Part shown: positions 1 to 8,300 of the stretch, piece after piece | Numbering within the stretch: the stretch's first letter is position 1 | How the letters are laid out: each line of letters opens with the position of its first letter | Source of the DNA: an uncultured Flavobacteriaceae bacterium | GTDB taxonomy: Bacteria > Bacteroidota > Bacteroidia > Flavobacteriales > Flavobacteriaceae | Reading direction: 5' to 3' | Assembly (NCBI GenBank): GCA_947500445.1 | Contig: CANMSB010000036.1 | Coordinates: 1-44,833, forward strand | DNA: 44,833 nucleotides | Position numbers and translations under genes: made by a program | The notes under the pieces: model-generated | Told to the model about the DNA's origin: nothing | The model's input: the letters and a program-made list of their open reading frames with translations, nothing else | Database searches by the model: none

Positions 1-159
1 CATCAAAGGAAAACTATAACTATTTTTAACAATGAAGTATTAACCTAAAACGGTCAACCCTAATCAGGGAAGTACAAACTACAAAAAAGACAAAAGCGCT
101 CTTCTGCCAATCGAAAGAAATCGGCTTCCGGGGTCACCACCAAATACTAGCACCCTGTG

Positions 160-1347
160 CTAAAAGTCGATAACGCTGAAAAACCAAACCCCATCAATTG
201 GATTCCCGTCCAGATCGTAGATGTTAACATCAAATCCAGAAACACTTTGATCGGTTACGGCTATGGTCGCCGGCCCGGTATTTAAAAGGCTTACGTGTAT
301 TACATAATTTGGTGAACTGGCGGCATTTGAAAAGAAAACGCGGTAGTCCCCGACTCCTATGCCACTGATAGCCAAAACGTTTTGTGCTTGAAAGGCGGTA
401 CTACCCGAAATTTTACCCAAAGCATGAAAAGGACTGCTGGCGGCACTTGGTGAAACCCAATCGGTACCCGCCGGAGTGGAACTTAGCAACTGCCCGGGCG
501 TACCCGCGTCGCCCCCGGAGTCCAAATAACGGCCATCGACCCTGAGATTGCCCCCTACATGTACTTTTTCCAGAGGTGGATTGGCGGAAAAGCCCATATT
601 GCCGACCCCAGAAAACACCAAATTTCTACCGTTCAAGTTATAGTTGCGATCTTCATCCGCCTGGGTAAGGTCGGTATTGGCCAAATTGGTACTGGTACCG
701 GTACCGGTAGTTAGGTCCGTCAAAGGAACGCTAAGCGTTCCATTTCCATCCGTAATACTGAGGTTGCTTCCTACTACCTCGAATTCGGTATTGTTACCGA
801 TCGGAAATCCCTCCAAATCTATTTCGTTTCCGGGAGTGGCCGGGTTGCTCAACCGCAATACGGTACCGTCCCGTACCAAATCGGTAAGTTCATTTTCGTC
901 GTCCGTATCGGTATCATCACTCAGGTGTTGATCAAGGGCATCGGTGGTTTCGGTAAGTTCGTCCTGTACTATGGAGTTATCGTAAAAAGCGCCTCCGAAG
1001 TCGATAATACTGTTGCCCGGGGCAATGCTCACCCCACCCCCAGAACTGTTTTGGTTGCATAGGTTGATCCAAGTAATACCGGTATACGCATATACACAAC
1101 CGATATCGGTATTGTACACCAAGGCCCCTTCCAAAGGGGTCATTGCGTTCATTTGCTGGGTGGTTACGCGGGTAATGACCAATACCAGCTCGTCACTTTC
1201 CAGTTCGAGCAGCGAACCGCCATCTATGGCCTGGGGGTTTTCCCCCACTTTTACCTGTGCGCACAACGGGACGGAAACGGTACTGAAAAATACCATAAGA
1301 ACGCTTATTTGCCGAAAAAGAGCTGTAGTAAAATAGTGACGCACCAT
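160..1347 (-). CDS. Secreted tail-fibre-like hypothetical protein
   Basis: A 395-residue protein with a clear signal peptide: basic start, hydrophobic core, and likely cleavage after the 'PLCA' stretch near residue 30. It begins after cleavage with 'VKVGENPQAIDGGSLLELES' and a segment around 'GALVYNTDIGCVYAYTG' that is typical of Bacteroidota secreted fibre-like proteins. Around residue 260 it has 'PLEKVHVGGNLRVDGRYLD', the same kind of beta-rich 'NVGIG...' block found in the proteins at 27388-28344 and 28366-29727, but without their coiled-coil C terminus. Unlike those two it lies outside the large operon, at the outer edge of the invertible RHS tip cassette. The ATG at 1347 was chosen because it supplies the complete signal peptide. 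A TATTTTTG string, resembling the Bacteroidota -7 element, lies only 5 bases upstream (1352-1359), so a leaderless message is possible but not shown. Exact function is unknown; envelope or surface location is inferred from the signal peptide. Confidence 0.75.
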   Translation of the reverse strand: MVRHYFTTALFRQISVLMVFFSTVSVPLCAQVKVGENPQAIDGGSLLELESDELVLVITRVTTQQMNAMTPLEGALVYNTDIGCVYAYTGITWINLCNQNSSGGGVSIAPGNSIIDFGGAFYDNSIVQDELTETTDALDQHLSDDTDTDDENELTDLVRDGTVLRLSNPATPGNEIDLEGFPIGNNTEFEVVGSNLSITDGNGTLSVPLTDLTTGTGTSTNLANTDLTQADEDRNYNLNGRNLVFSGVGNMGFSANPPLEKVHVGGNLRVDGRYLDSGGDAGTPGQLLSSTPAGTDWVSPSAASSPFHALGKISGSTAFQAQNVLAISGIGVGDYRVFFSNAASSPNYVIHVSLLNTGPATIAVTDQSVSGFDVNIYDLDGNPIDGVWFFSVIDF

Positions 1348-1542
1348 GACACAAAAATAAAATTATAAGCTAGTATTCCTAGGGTATCCACTCATAAATA
1401 TGAAAACGCCCGGAACCACCACTTATACCAATCGCAAATTAAAAAGCATCATCGCACAGTCCCAAATTTACCAAAAAGCGCTATTTTTAGTATGCCGATA
1501 TGGCGCTACGTTCATTGAAATCATTCGCTTTGCTTTAAAAAA

Positions 1543-1571
1543 GATTACTATCCTTTCGGGATGCTCATGCC
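1543..1571 (+). repeat. Left 29-bp inverted repeat at the RHS core/tip boundary
   Basis: The 29 bases here are identical, in inverted orientation, to 6436-6464. They encode D-Y-Y-P-F-G-M-L-M and two bases of a Pro codon. Left of base 1543 there is no resemblance to the RHS body. To the right, the two copies still encode P-N-R-H-G-N-T but differ at synonymous positions in five of those seven codons, so identity over the preceding ten codons is not explained by protein conservation alone. This abrupt edge marks a likely crossover site. It has no obvious internal dyad, as is also true of known shufflon sites. Confidence 0.85.
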
Positions 1572-2604
1572 AAACCGACACGGGAACACCGCCGACTACC
1601 GATATGGCTTCCAAGGACAGGAACTTGACAACGAAATCAAGGGCGAGGGGAATTCTCTGAACTACAAGTTCAGGATGCACGATCCGAGGGTGGGGAGGTT
1701 CTTTGCGAGAGACCCTATGGAAACCGTTTACCCGTGGAACTCTCCTTATGTTTTCAGTGAGAACAGAATTATTAGATATATTGAATTAGAAGGACTAGAA
1801 AAAGCCGAACCTCGTAGTTTTTGGGGAATGGGGTTGGATATGCTTACGGGTGATTTGCATCAATCTAGGATGCAGAATATGGCAGCACAGTTAGGTATTG
1901 ACGAAGGTAACATTTTGGAGTTAGCAAATGACACTTACGTTTTTCATCGCACATTTTTTAGCGCAACAGCAGGAAAACATGAGACAGTATATTATATATT
2001 TAGAAAATCTAAAAAAGGGGTTTTCTTAATGACTAGTCCAAAGAATGATGACTATGCAGTAAGGGAAGATAACTTTTTAGATACTGAGGTTCTAGGAAAC
2101 TTGGTAATGGATGCTCCTGTTGGAGGAGGTTCGGCAAAAAAAAGTGTTCAAGGAATTGTTTATTTAGGTCAAAAATCAAAAAAATATCTTTTTAGACAAG
2201 TTGTAAATATCGCAAAAGAAAGTGGGAAGAAACTCAAAAGTTGGTATGATGAAATAAAATTTAACGTCTCGGATGTATCTGGTATTAGTGGGGATGTACT
2301 AAATAAGGGATTCCACATACACTTTAAAAAACTCAATGGACTAGAACTTTCCTTGAAACCTGCAAATGGAAAAATTGCTCTTAGTTATATTAACGGGAGT
2401 GACGAAGCTGTTGCAGCTGCGGTAAAAACTTTTAACAAAGCTCTGGGGGAAAAAAGTTTCAGAAAGTCTTTACTGATAAAACTTAAAGAAACCCAAGAAG
2501 CTTTGAGAGTTACAGCTGGTAAGTCGAAGGATTTTATAAAGAGAGCTTCAGATAAATCTGCCGAAGTTCAACGATTAATAAAAATAGTGGATAAATTAGA
2601 TTGA
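1543..2604 (+). CDS. Silent RHS C-terminal toxin-tip cassette (tip A)
   Basis: This is a start-less C-terminal piece of an RHS protein, 353 codons. It opens within the core motif ([10 protein letters not shown]), continues through '[19 protein letters not shown]', '[10 protein letters not shown]' and 'ELEGLEKA', and then runs into a variable domain of about 280 residues that I do not recognise. The frame upstream of 1543 meets a stop at 1516 with no ATG, GTG or TTG between, and no signal peptide. A nominal ATG at 1561 would give 347 residues but begins in mid-motif. I therefore read it as a stored cassette, expressed only when joined to the RHS body by inversion. The variable part is Lys-rich and AT-rich, with a segment '[18 protein letters not shown]' near the C-terminal third that could belong to the toxin domain. 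The first 200 bases are as GC-rich as the RHS body. Putative immunity A starts 5 bases after its stop. No catalytic motif can be named. Confidence 0.75.
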   Translation, partial: DYYPFGMLMPNRHGNTADYRYGFQGQELDNEIKGEGNSLNYKFRMHDPRVGRFFARDPMETVYPWNSPYVFSENRIIRYIELEGLEKAEPRSFWGMGLDMLTGDLHQSRMQNMAAQLGIDEGNILELANDTYVFHRTFFSATAGKHETVYYIFRKSKKGVFLMTSPKNDDYAVREDNFLDTEVLGNLVMDAPVGGGSAKKSVQGIVYLGQKSKKYLFRQVVNIAKESGKKLKSWYDEIKFNVSDVSGISGDVLNKGFHIHFKKLNGLELSLKPANGKIALSYINGSDEAVAAAVKTFNKALGEKSFRKSLLIKLKETQEALRVTAGKSKDFIKRASDKSAEVQRLIKIVDKLD

Positions 2605-2609
2605 ATCAA

Positions 2610-3065
2610 ATGATCGATTTTTTAAAAAACGGCAATATTCTAAATGGTGTAAAAATGGGAATTAGTGTTGACCATCTCTACTCGATACTCGGTGAGCCTA
2701 ATGAGATTATCGGGGATAAAGATTATGGTTATCTCTATTATGAAGAATTTAGATATGGATATGACCCGAGTGGATTTATTTGCGAAATGTCTATCGAGTT
2801 TAACAGATTTAAAAAAAAGTATAGGCTTAAGAATTTAAAAAGTAATCGGTATGGTGTTGATTTAAATGAATCATTTTCAATAGGTTCTAAAACGAAAATT
2901 CATAAATTTATTCGCTTACTAAACTATCTGCAGTTAAAATGGGAATCAAATAGCGATTCTGATAAAGACCATCTAGTTATAAAAATCAAAAGTGGACCGT
3001 ATATAGTATTTGACTTAAAAAATGGTAACCCATTTAGAATCTCAGTAGTTAATGGTTATCAATAA
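2610..3065 (+). CDS. Putative immunity protein for tip A
   Basis: A small acidic/basic mixed protein of about 151 residues without signal peptide or membrane segment, so probably cytoplasmic. The ATG at 2610 lies 5 bases after the tip A stop, the same spacing as between tip B and its partner; a TTG at 2601 would add three residues and overlap the tip. The N-terminal part contains 'ISVDHLYSILGEPNEI', a pattern seen in many small immunity-like proteins that use a helix-strand start followed by beta strands, and aromatic-rich strands follow ('YGYLYYEEFRYGYDP'). I do not recognise the family. The assignment rests on position directly behind an RHS tip, on size, and on the mirror-image arrangement with 4744-5364. 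It has no similarity I can see to that second immunity candidate, which fits specificity for a different toxin. Confidence 0.65.
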   Translation: MIDFLKNGNILNGVKMGISVDHLYSILGEPNEIIGDKDYGYLYYEEFRYGYDPSGFICEMSIEFNRFKKKYRLKNLKSNRYGVDLNESFSIGSKTKIHKFIRLLNYLQLKWESNSDSDKDHLVIKIKSGPYIVFDLKNGNPFRISVVNGYQ

Positions 3066-3067
3066 TT

Positions 3068-3290
3068 CCCCCTGCTGGCGCGAGCAAAACAAATCGCTAG
3101 TGCGAGCGTCACGCTCCTACCGTTCTGAGTAAGCAAACAACAAAATAAGATAGAAGCTGACGGCTCTGCTAAGTTTGCAACTTCGTAGCGTTCTGAGTAA
3201 GAAATTAGCCGCAGCTGCCGCTAGTTTGCCCCTACGCTGGCGCAAGCGTCACGCTCGTGACCACAAGAGTAAGCCCTAATCGCATCTCTT
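3068..3290 (+). repeat. REP-like palindromic repeat cluster left of the recombinase
   Basis: This non-coding stretch is packed with short repeats. Two units contain the palindrome AGCGTCACGCT (in 3100-3116 and at 3245-3255), each preceded by a CTAG/CTGG-GCG type arm. A 13-base direct repeat CGTTCTGAGTAAG occurs at 3121-3133 and 3189-3201, and GAGTAAG recurs near 3267. A 21-base segment at 3235-3255 is repeated exactly in inverted orientation at 4667-4687 on the other side of the recombinase gene. The pattern resembles REP/BIME elements (hairpin-forming intergenic repeats). They could terminate transcription of immunity A, or be secondary recombination substrates. No gene is seen between 3066 and 3364. 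Confidence 0.7.
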
Positions 3291-3364
3291 AAAAAAGCTT
3301 AAAAAGCCTTTAGCATAACCATTACATTTTTCGTATTTTAGAATTCCTAGCGATTGCAGGCAAT

Positions 3365-4411
3365 ATGAAAAAAACTACTTTGCTTCTTCCGCTCTTTAAA
3401 CAGTTTATCAAAGACTCGGAATCAGGGAAACGACTTAAAAAGAATGGGGGCAAGATTACCAAGGGCACTATTGACAACTACCGTTATGTATTACGTAATT
3501 TGGAGGCGTTTTCCAGTAGTTGCGCTTTTGAATTACGGATCTGCGATGCCCTAAAACTGAACAAAAGGGAACAGGCCTCCGAAAAAAATTACTGGAAAAA
3601 GTTTCACCGCAAATTTTCGAACTATCTCTACAAAAAGGGTTGCTATGATAATTATGTAGGCGCCAATATGAAACAGATCCGCACCTTTTTTAATTATCTC
3701 AAAAAAGAACGGCATTTTAATACAGGTGATTTTTACCAGCAATTATACGTTCGGAAGGAAGAGGTGGCCATTTTGGTACTCTCTCCTGAACAGCTCAAGT
3801 TCTTGATCCATGACAGCGCTTTTGAGGCTATGTTGACAAAAAGCGAAAAACGGATCAAAGACATTTTTGTGTTCGGTTGTACTACTGGACTTCGCTTTTC
3901 CGATATTTTCCGGTTGACCAACAAAAACATCATACAACAAAACACCGACTGGTATTTGAAAGCAAAGAGTAAAAAGACCAAAACGGCGACCACTATCAAA
4001 TTACCGGGATATGCAGTTGCTATTTATGAGAAGTACAAGTCAAGAAGCAATAAAAAACCGCTCTTTGCCCCGATTACCCTCTTCAACTTTAATAAAACCC
4101 TTAAAAGTATTGGAGAAAAGGCCGGCTTTACAGCACCTATTGAGACTTCTCGAGAACGCTTGGGAAAAGCACAGGAAATGTCCAAAACCGCTCACAATAG
4201 CCCTAAGCGCTTTTGTGATAAAATGAGTTCGCACATGATGCGCCGGACCGCTATTACCACCATGCTCATTTTGGGCATGCCCGAACATTTGGTCCGTACC
4301 ATTAGCGGTCATAGTAGCAATAGCAGTTCATTTTACCGTTATGTGCATTTTGCACAGGCCTATGTAGACCAAGAAATAGAAAAGGTGCATGCTAAGTTGG
4401 CCGTGTATTGA
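3365..4411 (+). CDS. Tyrosine recombinase (phage-integrase family)
   Basis: A 348-residue site-specific recombinase. The N-terminal 130 residues are a helical SAM-like DNA-binding domain of the type common in Bacteroidota integrases. The C-terminal catalytic domain has the expected residues: Arg177 in 'TGLRFSD', a Lys in the basic hairpin near 202-206, His290-x-x-Arg293 in 'SHMMRRT', His316 in 'SGHSSN', and a nucleophilic Tyr that by pattern (F-x-R-Y) is Tyr326, with Tyr324 also nearby. Length matches stand-alone integrases. It lies alone, without excisionase, relaxase or phage genes, in the centre of two inverted toxin-tip/immunity pairs. I infer that it inverts the 1543-6464 segment at the 29-bp repeats. 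The ATG at 3365 gives full length with no better alternative. It could instead be the remnant of an integrated element; the symmetric context argues against this. Confidence 0.92.
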   Translation: MKKTTLLLPLFKQFIKDSESGKRLKKNGGKITKGTIDNYRYVLRNLEAFSSSCAFELRICDALKLNKREQASEKNYWKKFHRKFSNYLYKKGCYDNYVGANMKQIRTFFNYLKKERHFNTGDFYQQLYVRKEEVAILVLSPEQLKFLIHDSAFEAMLTKSEKRIKDIFVFGCTTGLRFSDIFRLTNKNIIQQNTDWYLKAKSKKTKTATTIKLPGYAVAIYEKYKSRSNKKPLFAPITLFNFNKTLKSIGEKAGFTAPIETSRERLGKAQEMSKTAHNSPKRFCDKMSSHMMRRTAITTMLILGMPEHLVRTISGHSSNSSSFYRYVHFAQAYVDQEIEKVHAKLAVY

Positions 4412-4743
4412 GGAGATTATGAACCTAGTACTAACAGCTACTTTTCCAAAAGTTCATAGATTAAAACGTCTCTCCAATAGATTGTAGGAAAGAAACGAAG
4501 TAAGCTAAATACTCGTTATAAACCTTGTAATTTCTGCTCTTAAAACAGACATATTGCTAACTACTTTGGAAGTATCGCAGTCCAAAAGTATTTATTTGGT
4601 AATCGCTGTTTGTATACAGGAATACCGCTAGTTGCAAACTGGTGGTAGTGGAGGGTCATGGGCACAAGCGTGACGCTTGCGCCAGCGGGGGGTCTGCTTA
4701 CTCGGTTCGCCACTAGTCTCAGACTAGCGGTAGCAAGGAATAC
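4412..4743. repeat. Intergenic region with REP-like inverted repeat and hairpin
   Basis: No gene is seen in this 332-base gap between the recombinase and immunity B. Bases 4667-4687 are the inverted partner of 3235-3255. Bases 4713-4727 form a perfect 15-base palindrome (CTAGTCT, C, AGACTAG) that would make a strong hairpin just beyond the immunity B stop (4744) and may end the long minus-strand operon, although no T-run follows. A 7-base inverted pair TATGAAC/GTTCATA (4418-4424 and 4452-4458) lies directly after the recombinase stop. GAGTAAGC-type elements like those at 3121-3134 recur here in inverse orientation near 4694-4704, so the recombinase is bracketed by the same repeat family on both sides. 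Confidence 0.6.
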
Positions 4744-5364
4744 CTACCAAAGTTTCATAATATCTCTGAGGTAATTTTGGTGATATTCCTCAAGAACATC
4801 ATCTTTCATTTTGTATGGGTAGTTTAACAGAAAACATTCACCGACTTTTCCTTTTAGAAAGGTAAAATCTTTCTCCTTGGGATTTTCTCTTTTTATTATA
4901 TCACATACAATCCGGTACAACAAAGTTATATCATTATATTCTATCATTAAGGGATATAGCACCCATTCATCCCAATTTAACTGTTCATAATCTTCATCAC
5001 TAAGTCCAAAGTTTTTATGTTTGAACCATTTTCTTTTTGATGGTTCTTGAAAAGTGTTTAAACTACTGTCTACTGCAGTAGGCAAATCATTTATTCTAAT
5101 ATCAGTAAACTTAGAACTATTTAACTTCCATTTCCACTTGCCGCGTAATGTAGGTTTATCGTAATACTTGATATAAACATATTCTTCATCGTTTGTATTT
5201 TGTATTTTATATTTTAACAAATACGGATCATCTGGATATAAATAATCATAGTCTTGAGGTATAATTACCTCCAAAACCACATTAATTTCTTTTATATTAT
5301 CCGAACTAGACTTAAATTTAATCGTCTGATAATCAAAGTTATACTCTTTTCCTTTTTCTAACAT
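4744..5364 (-). CDS. Putative immunity protein for tip B
   Basis: A 206-residue, strongly charged, aromatic-rich protein without signal peptide or membrane segments. It starts 5 bases after the stop of the giant RHS gene, the standard position for the immunity gene of a polymorphic RHS toxin. Notable stretches are 'YDYLYPDDPYLLKYKIQN', 'KPTLRGKWKWKLNSSKF' and 'NWDEWVLYPLMIEYND'. The acidic patches (Asp/Glu-rich loops) would suit binding a basic nuclease tip. I do not recognise a named immunity family. It is AT-rich like the tip and unlike the RHS body, consistent with tip and immunity having moved as a unit. Function is inferred entirely from context. Confidence 0.7.
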   Translation of the reverse strand: MLEKGKEYNFDYQTIKFKSSSDNIKEINVVLEVIIPQDYDYLYPDDPYLLKYKIQNTNDEEYVYIKYYDKPTLRGKWKWKLNSSKFTDIRINDLPTAVDSSLNTFQEPSKRKWFKHKNFGLSDEDYEQLNWDEWVLYPLMIEYNDITLLYRIVCDIIKRENPKEKDFTFLKGKVGECFLLNYPYKMKDDVLEEYHQNYLRDIMKLW

Positions 5365-5369
5365 ATTGC

Positions 5370-8300
5370 TTAAAATCCAAAATAATCATCAATATATTTC
5401 TGCCAATTAGAACCTTTCAATAATTCTTCTACCTGATTTGCATACTTTTTATATTTGTCGGGGCTCATAGCATTTCTAACATTACCTACATTGGGAGCTT
5501 TTCCTCTTACATAGTTAATCATACGTTGTTCTACTGCCCTTAACAGGTTTTTATCATTAATACCACTAACGATGCTTTTTAATCTTGAAGAAGAAGCTAT
5601 ATTTTTTGTATATCGAGTAAGAATGTTAAATGACTTTCCTATATATGGAAGTCGCTGACCCTTAAAAGGCCCTGATGTCATTTTTTTCATACGCATATAC
5701 ACGCCGTTTCTACTGCCAGCTAGACGCCCCCAACGTAATCTAAACTTAGCTCTTTGTTTATTACTTGTGGTTATAGAGATTTGGGCAACTAGCGGGTCCT
5801 CGACTTCAGCGCCTTCTACATCATCATAAAATGTAACTGTACTTAGGTACCCTACTTCAACAGCTTCAAGTTGTATTGCATTTTCGTCATTCAACAATGC
5901 ACCGGTAAACCCTCCATTATCCTGTATAATGTTAAGTAACATTTGTTCTGGTCGCATAAACTGTATATCAAAACCAACAGTTTCTGATTCATCCAGTTGT
6001 CGCAGTAACCAATCTGTCCTTAATTCTTTGCTAACAAAAGATGTTGATTCTCTAGTTTCAAGATTTGCTACAACTTGAATACTACCATCATAAGTGCTAT
6101 ATAACTCTAATCCATTTTTCGAAGCTTTCTTATTTGCTCTATTTTTATGGCTATTACCTGCAAAATAATTGCCAACTCTCTTCCAAAAACTTAGTCTTTC
6201 TGGTGGATCATCTCCAAAAGGGTCAGTATAAAAAATAGGATTGTCATTATAACTTGTATAAGGACTTTGCTCAGGGTATTTAGCCGTTTTTGGGTCTAAG
6301 GTTAACCATCTACCAATACGTGGGTCGTATTGTCTAAAAAAAGTAGTATAACTATTCCCCTCTCCTTTTACTTCATTATCTAACTCCATTCCATTGAAGC
6401 TATATCTGTAATCCGAGGTATTTCCATGCCTGTTAGGCATGAGCATCCCGAAAGGATAGTAATCATTGTAGGCCACCACGTCGGGAGAATAGTCGCCCGC
6501 GGTACCCAGTTTGCGGTCGGTAATTACGGAGAGTACATTGCCCAAATGGTTGCTCAGCTCGTAGCGTTTGTCGCCTACCTTATTTTCAAAGAACGTTTTC
6601 CCTACAATAGCGCTTTCGTCCGTAATTTCCAAATTTTTCTGTTCCATACCCAAGCGGCTGCTCCCATAAATATGGTGCTCGGTTAAGAACATTCCTTCTT
6701 GCGGGGCCGCTCCGCTACCCAAATCCTTGATCTCGGCCAAGAACTCCGATCCTGCCTTGGCGTGGAAGTTCGGCAACAAGGTAATTTCATTACCGGCCGT
6801 AAGCCTGAGATCGCCGCCATTGGGTTCTACCGTATTACCGGCTATGGTGTTTTCTACGGTGATGTAATCATAGGCTTCGAACGCCTCTTCGCTGGCCACC
6901 GCAAGCGTACCCAGTTGCCAGAATTCCTGACGGTTATCACCGTCGCCTCCGGGTACAATGGACCCGTCGGAACTGTTGGTATACACGGCCAGTACATTGC
7001 CCTGGGCATCGCGAACGTACAAGGTAGTTTTTTGGTCTTCCACTTCGGTCTTGGAAATACGGTTTCCAAGGCCATCATACTGGAAGGTGATATTGCTTTC
7101 GACGCCTGCAACGTTCTTGGTTACCGAACGGACCTTCCCGTCGACCCGCCAATCGATATTGGTAATGTTCTCCGCCTTGTCCTCGATCAATTGTCCAATG
7201 GCGTCATACTCGTAGTTGACGCCGCCAGTGGCAATCGCATTGTTTTGATCGGCCAGGTCACCAAAACCGGTATCGCCAACGGCATCACGCACCCGAACCA
7301 ATTGGTTGTTGCGTTTTACCTGTTCGTCCTGCTTGCTAACGGGATGTTCCCTTAGCTCGCTATTGTACTCATAGGTAAGCTGGTCCATATCGACCACTGC
7401 CCCGGCATTGTTCACTGTTTTCCGGTTTAGGGTAGCCAGGTTGCCGTTACGGTCGTAGCTATAATCGGCAAAATAACCCGGACCCGTTGCGCCACTTACC
7501 GAATTGCCCCGGAACGTCTTGATCCTGTTCAACTGATCGTAGGCATAGTCGTTCTGCTGCACGGCCAATAGCGTTTCGTCATTATCGAGCAAACTGGTGA
7601 CCATGCGGCGAATGTTGCCGTTGTACAGGTTTTTGGCGATACTTTGATCGTCCGTGGCCGCCGTGCTATATTCAAAAGCGGATTGTGTGGCCGCTGCGAT
7701 CGGAATGTAATCGTCCTTAAAATAGTTAAGGCTATACCCCATGGCATCTTTGGCAACGGTAACACCATCACCCCCCATATCGGCGGTTTGCGACATGCCC
7801 TCGGAGTTGACGCCCTTGAGCCATCCTTGTATGGTATAGGCATAGTCCATTCCCTGTACCTGCTTGCCCCCGAGCACTGCGCGGGCCAAGGGCCCGTGGG
7901 CGTAATACCGGTATTCGGCATCTTGCTCCCAAATGCTTCCGTCACTGCTGGTCTCCACCATGGTGATCCGATTGTCGGCATCGTAGGTATACCGGTGCGC
8001 GAACATATCGGCAGCACCATTTTGGTACCGTACCTCGTGTACATTGCCACTGATCAGATCGTAGTTGTACAGTACCCGTTTCATTCCGGAATTGGGGTTA
8101 TCGGCAGCTATGGACAACAAGCGGTTGTGCTGTACCAATTCGCGTACGTTGCCATGAATGTCGTAGTTATAGAACATGGCATTGTCGTAGCTCTGTATGT
8201 TGGTAGCGGCATCGCGCGTATCATAATAATAAATGGCGGTTACCCGGTTGCGGGAATTGTCGGCCGTATTGTTGGTCGCATCCACCGTCTCAAAAATTTC

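Larger units (their letters stand above)
1543..6464. mobile_element. Putative invertible toxin-tip switching cassette
   Basis: The segment is bounded by an identical 29-base sequence in inverted orientation (1543-1571 plus, 6436-6464 minus). Inside, reading inwards from both ends, lie RHS tip A and immunity A (plus strand) and RHS tip B and immunity B (minus strand), with a tyrosine recombinase in the middle. The repeats sit in the same codon phase of the RHS core motif D-Y-Y-P-F-G, so inversion would fuse the RHS body (15431 down to 6465) in frame to tip A, followed by immunity A. Both tips are followed by their immunity gene after exactly 5 bases. Seen directly: layout, repeats, frame. Inferred: that the recombinase acts on these repeats and that inversion occurs in cells. 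The logic resembles pilin shufflons and the invertible surface-protein loci of Bacteroides driven by tyrosine recombinases. Alternatives are one-off duplication of the tip, or homologous recombination without the enzyme. Confidence 0.7.

Noticed and set aside
1400-1660. Open reading frame on the plus strand running into the RHS tip in another frame
   Set aside because: It reads the conserved RHS core in the wrong frame and has no recognisable protein features.
3365-4411. Recombinase as sign of a prophage or integrative element
   Set aside because: No phage, conjugation or excisionase genes and no direct-repeat attachment sites were seen; neighbours are toxin-tip cassettes on both sides.
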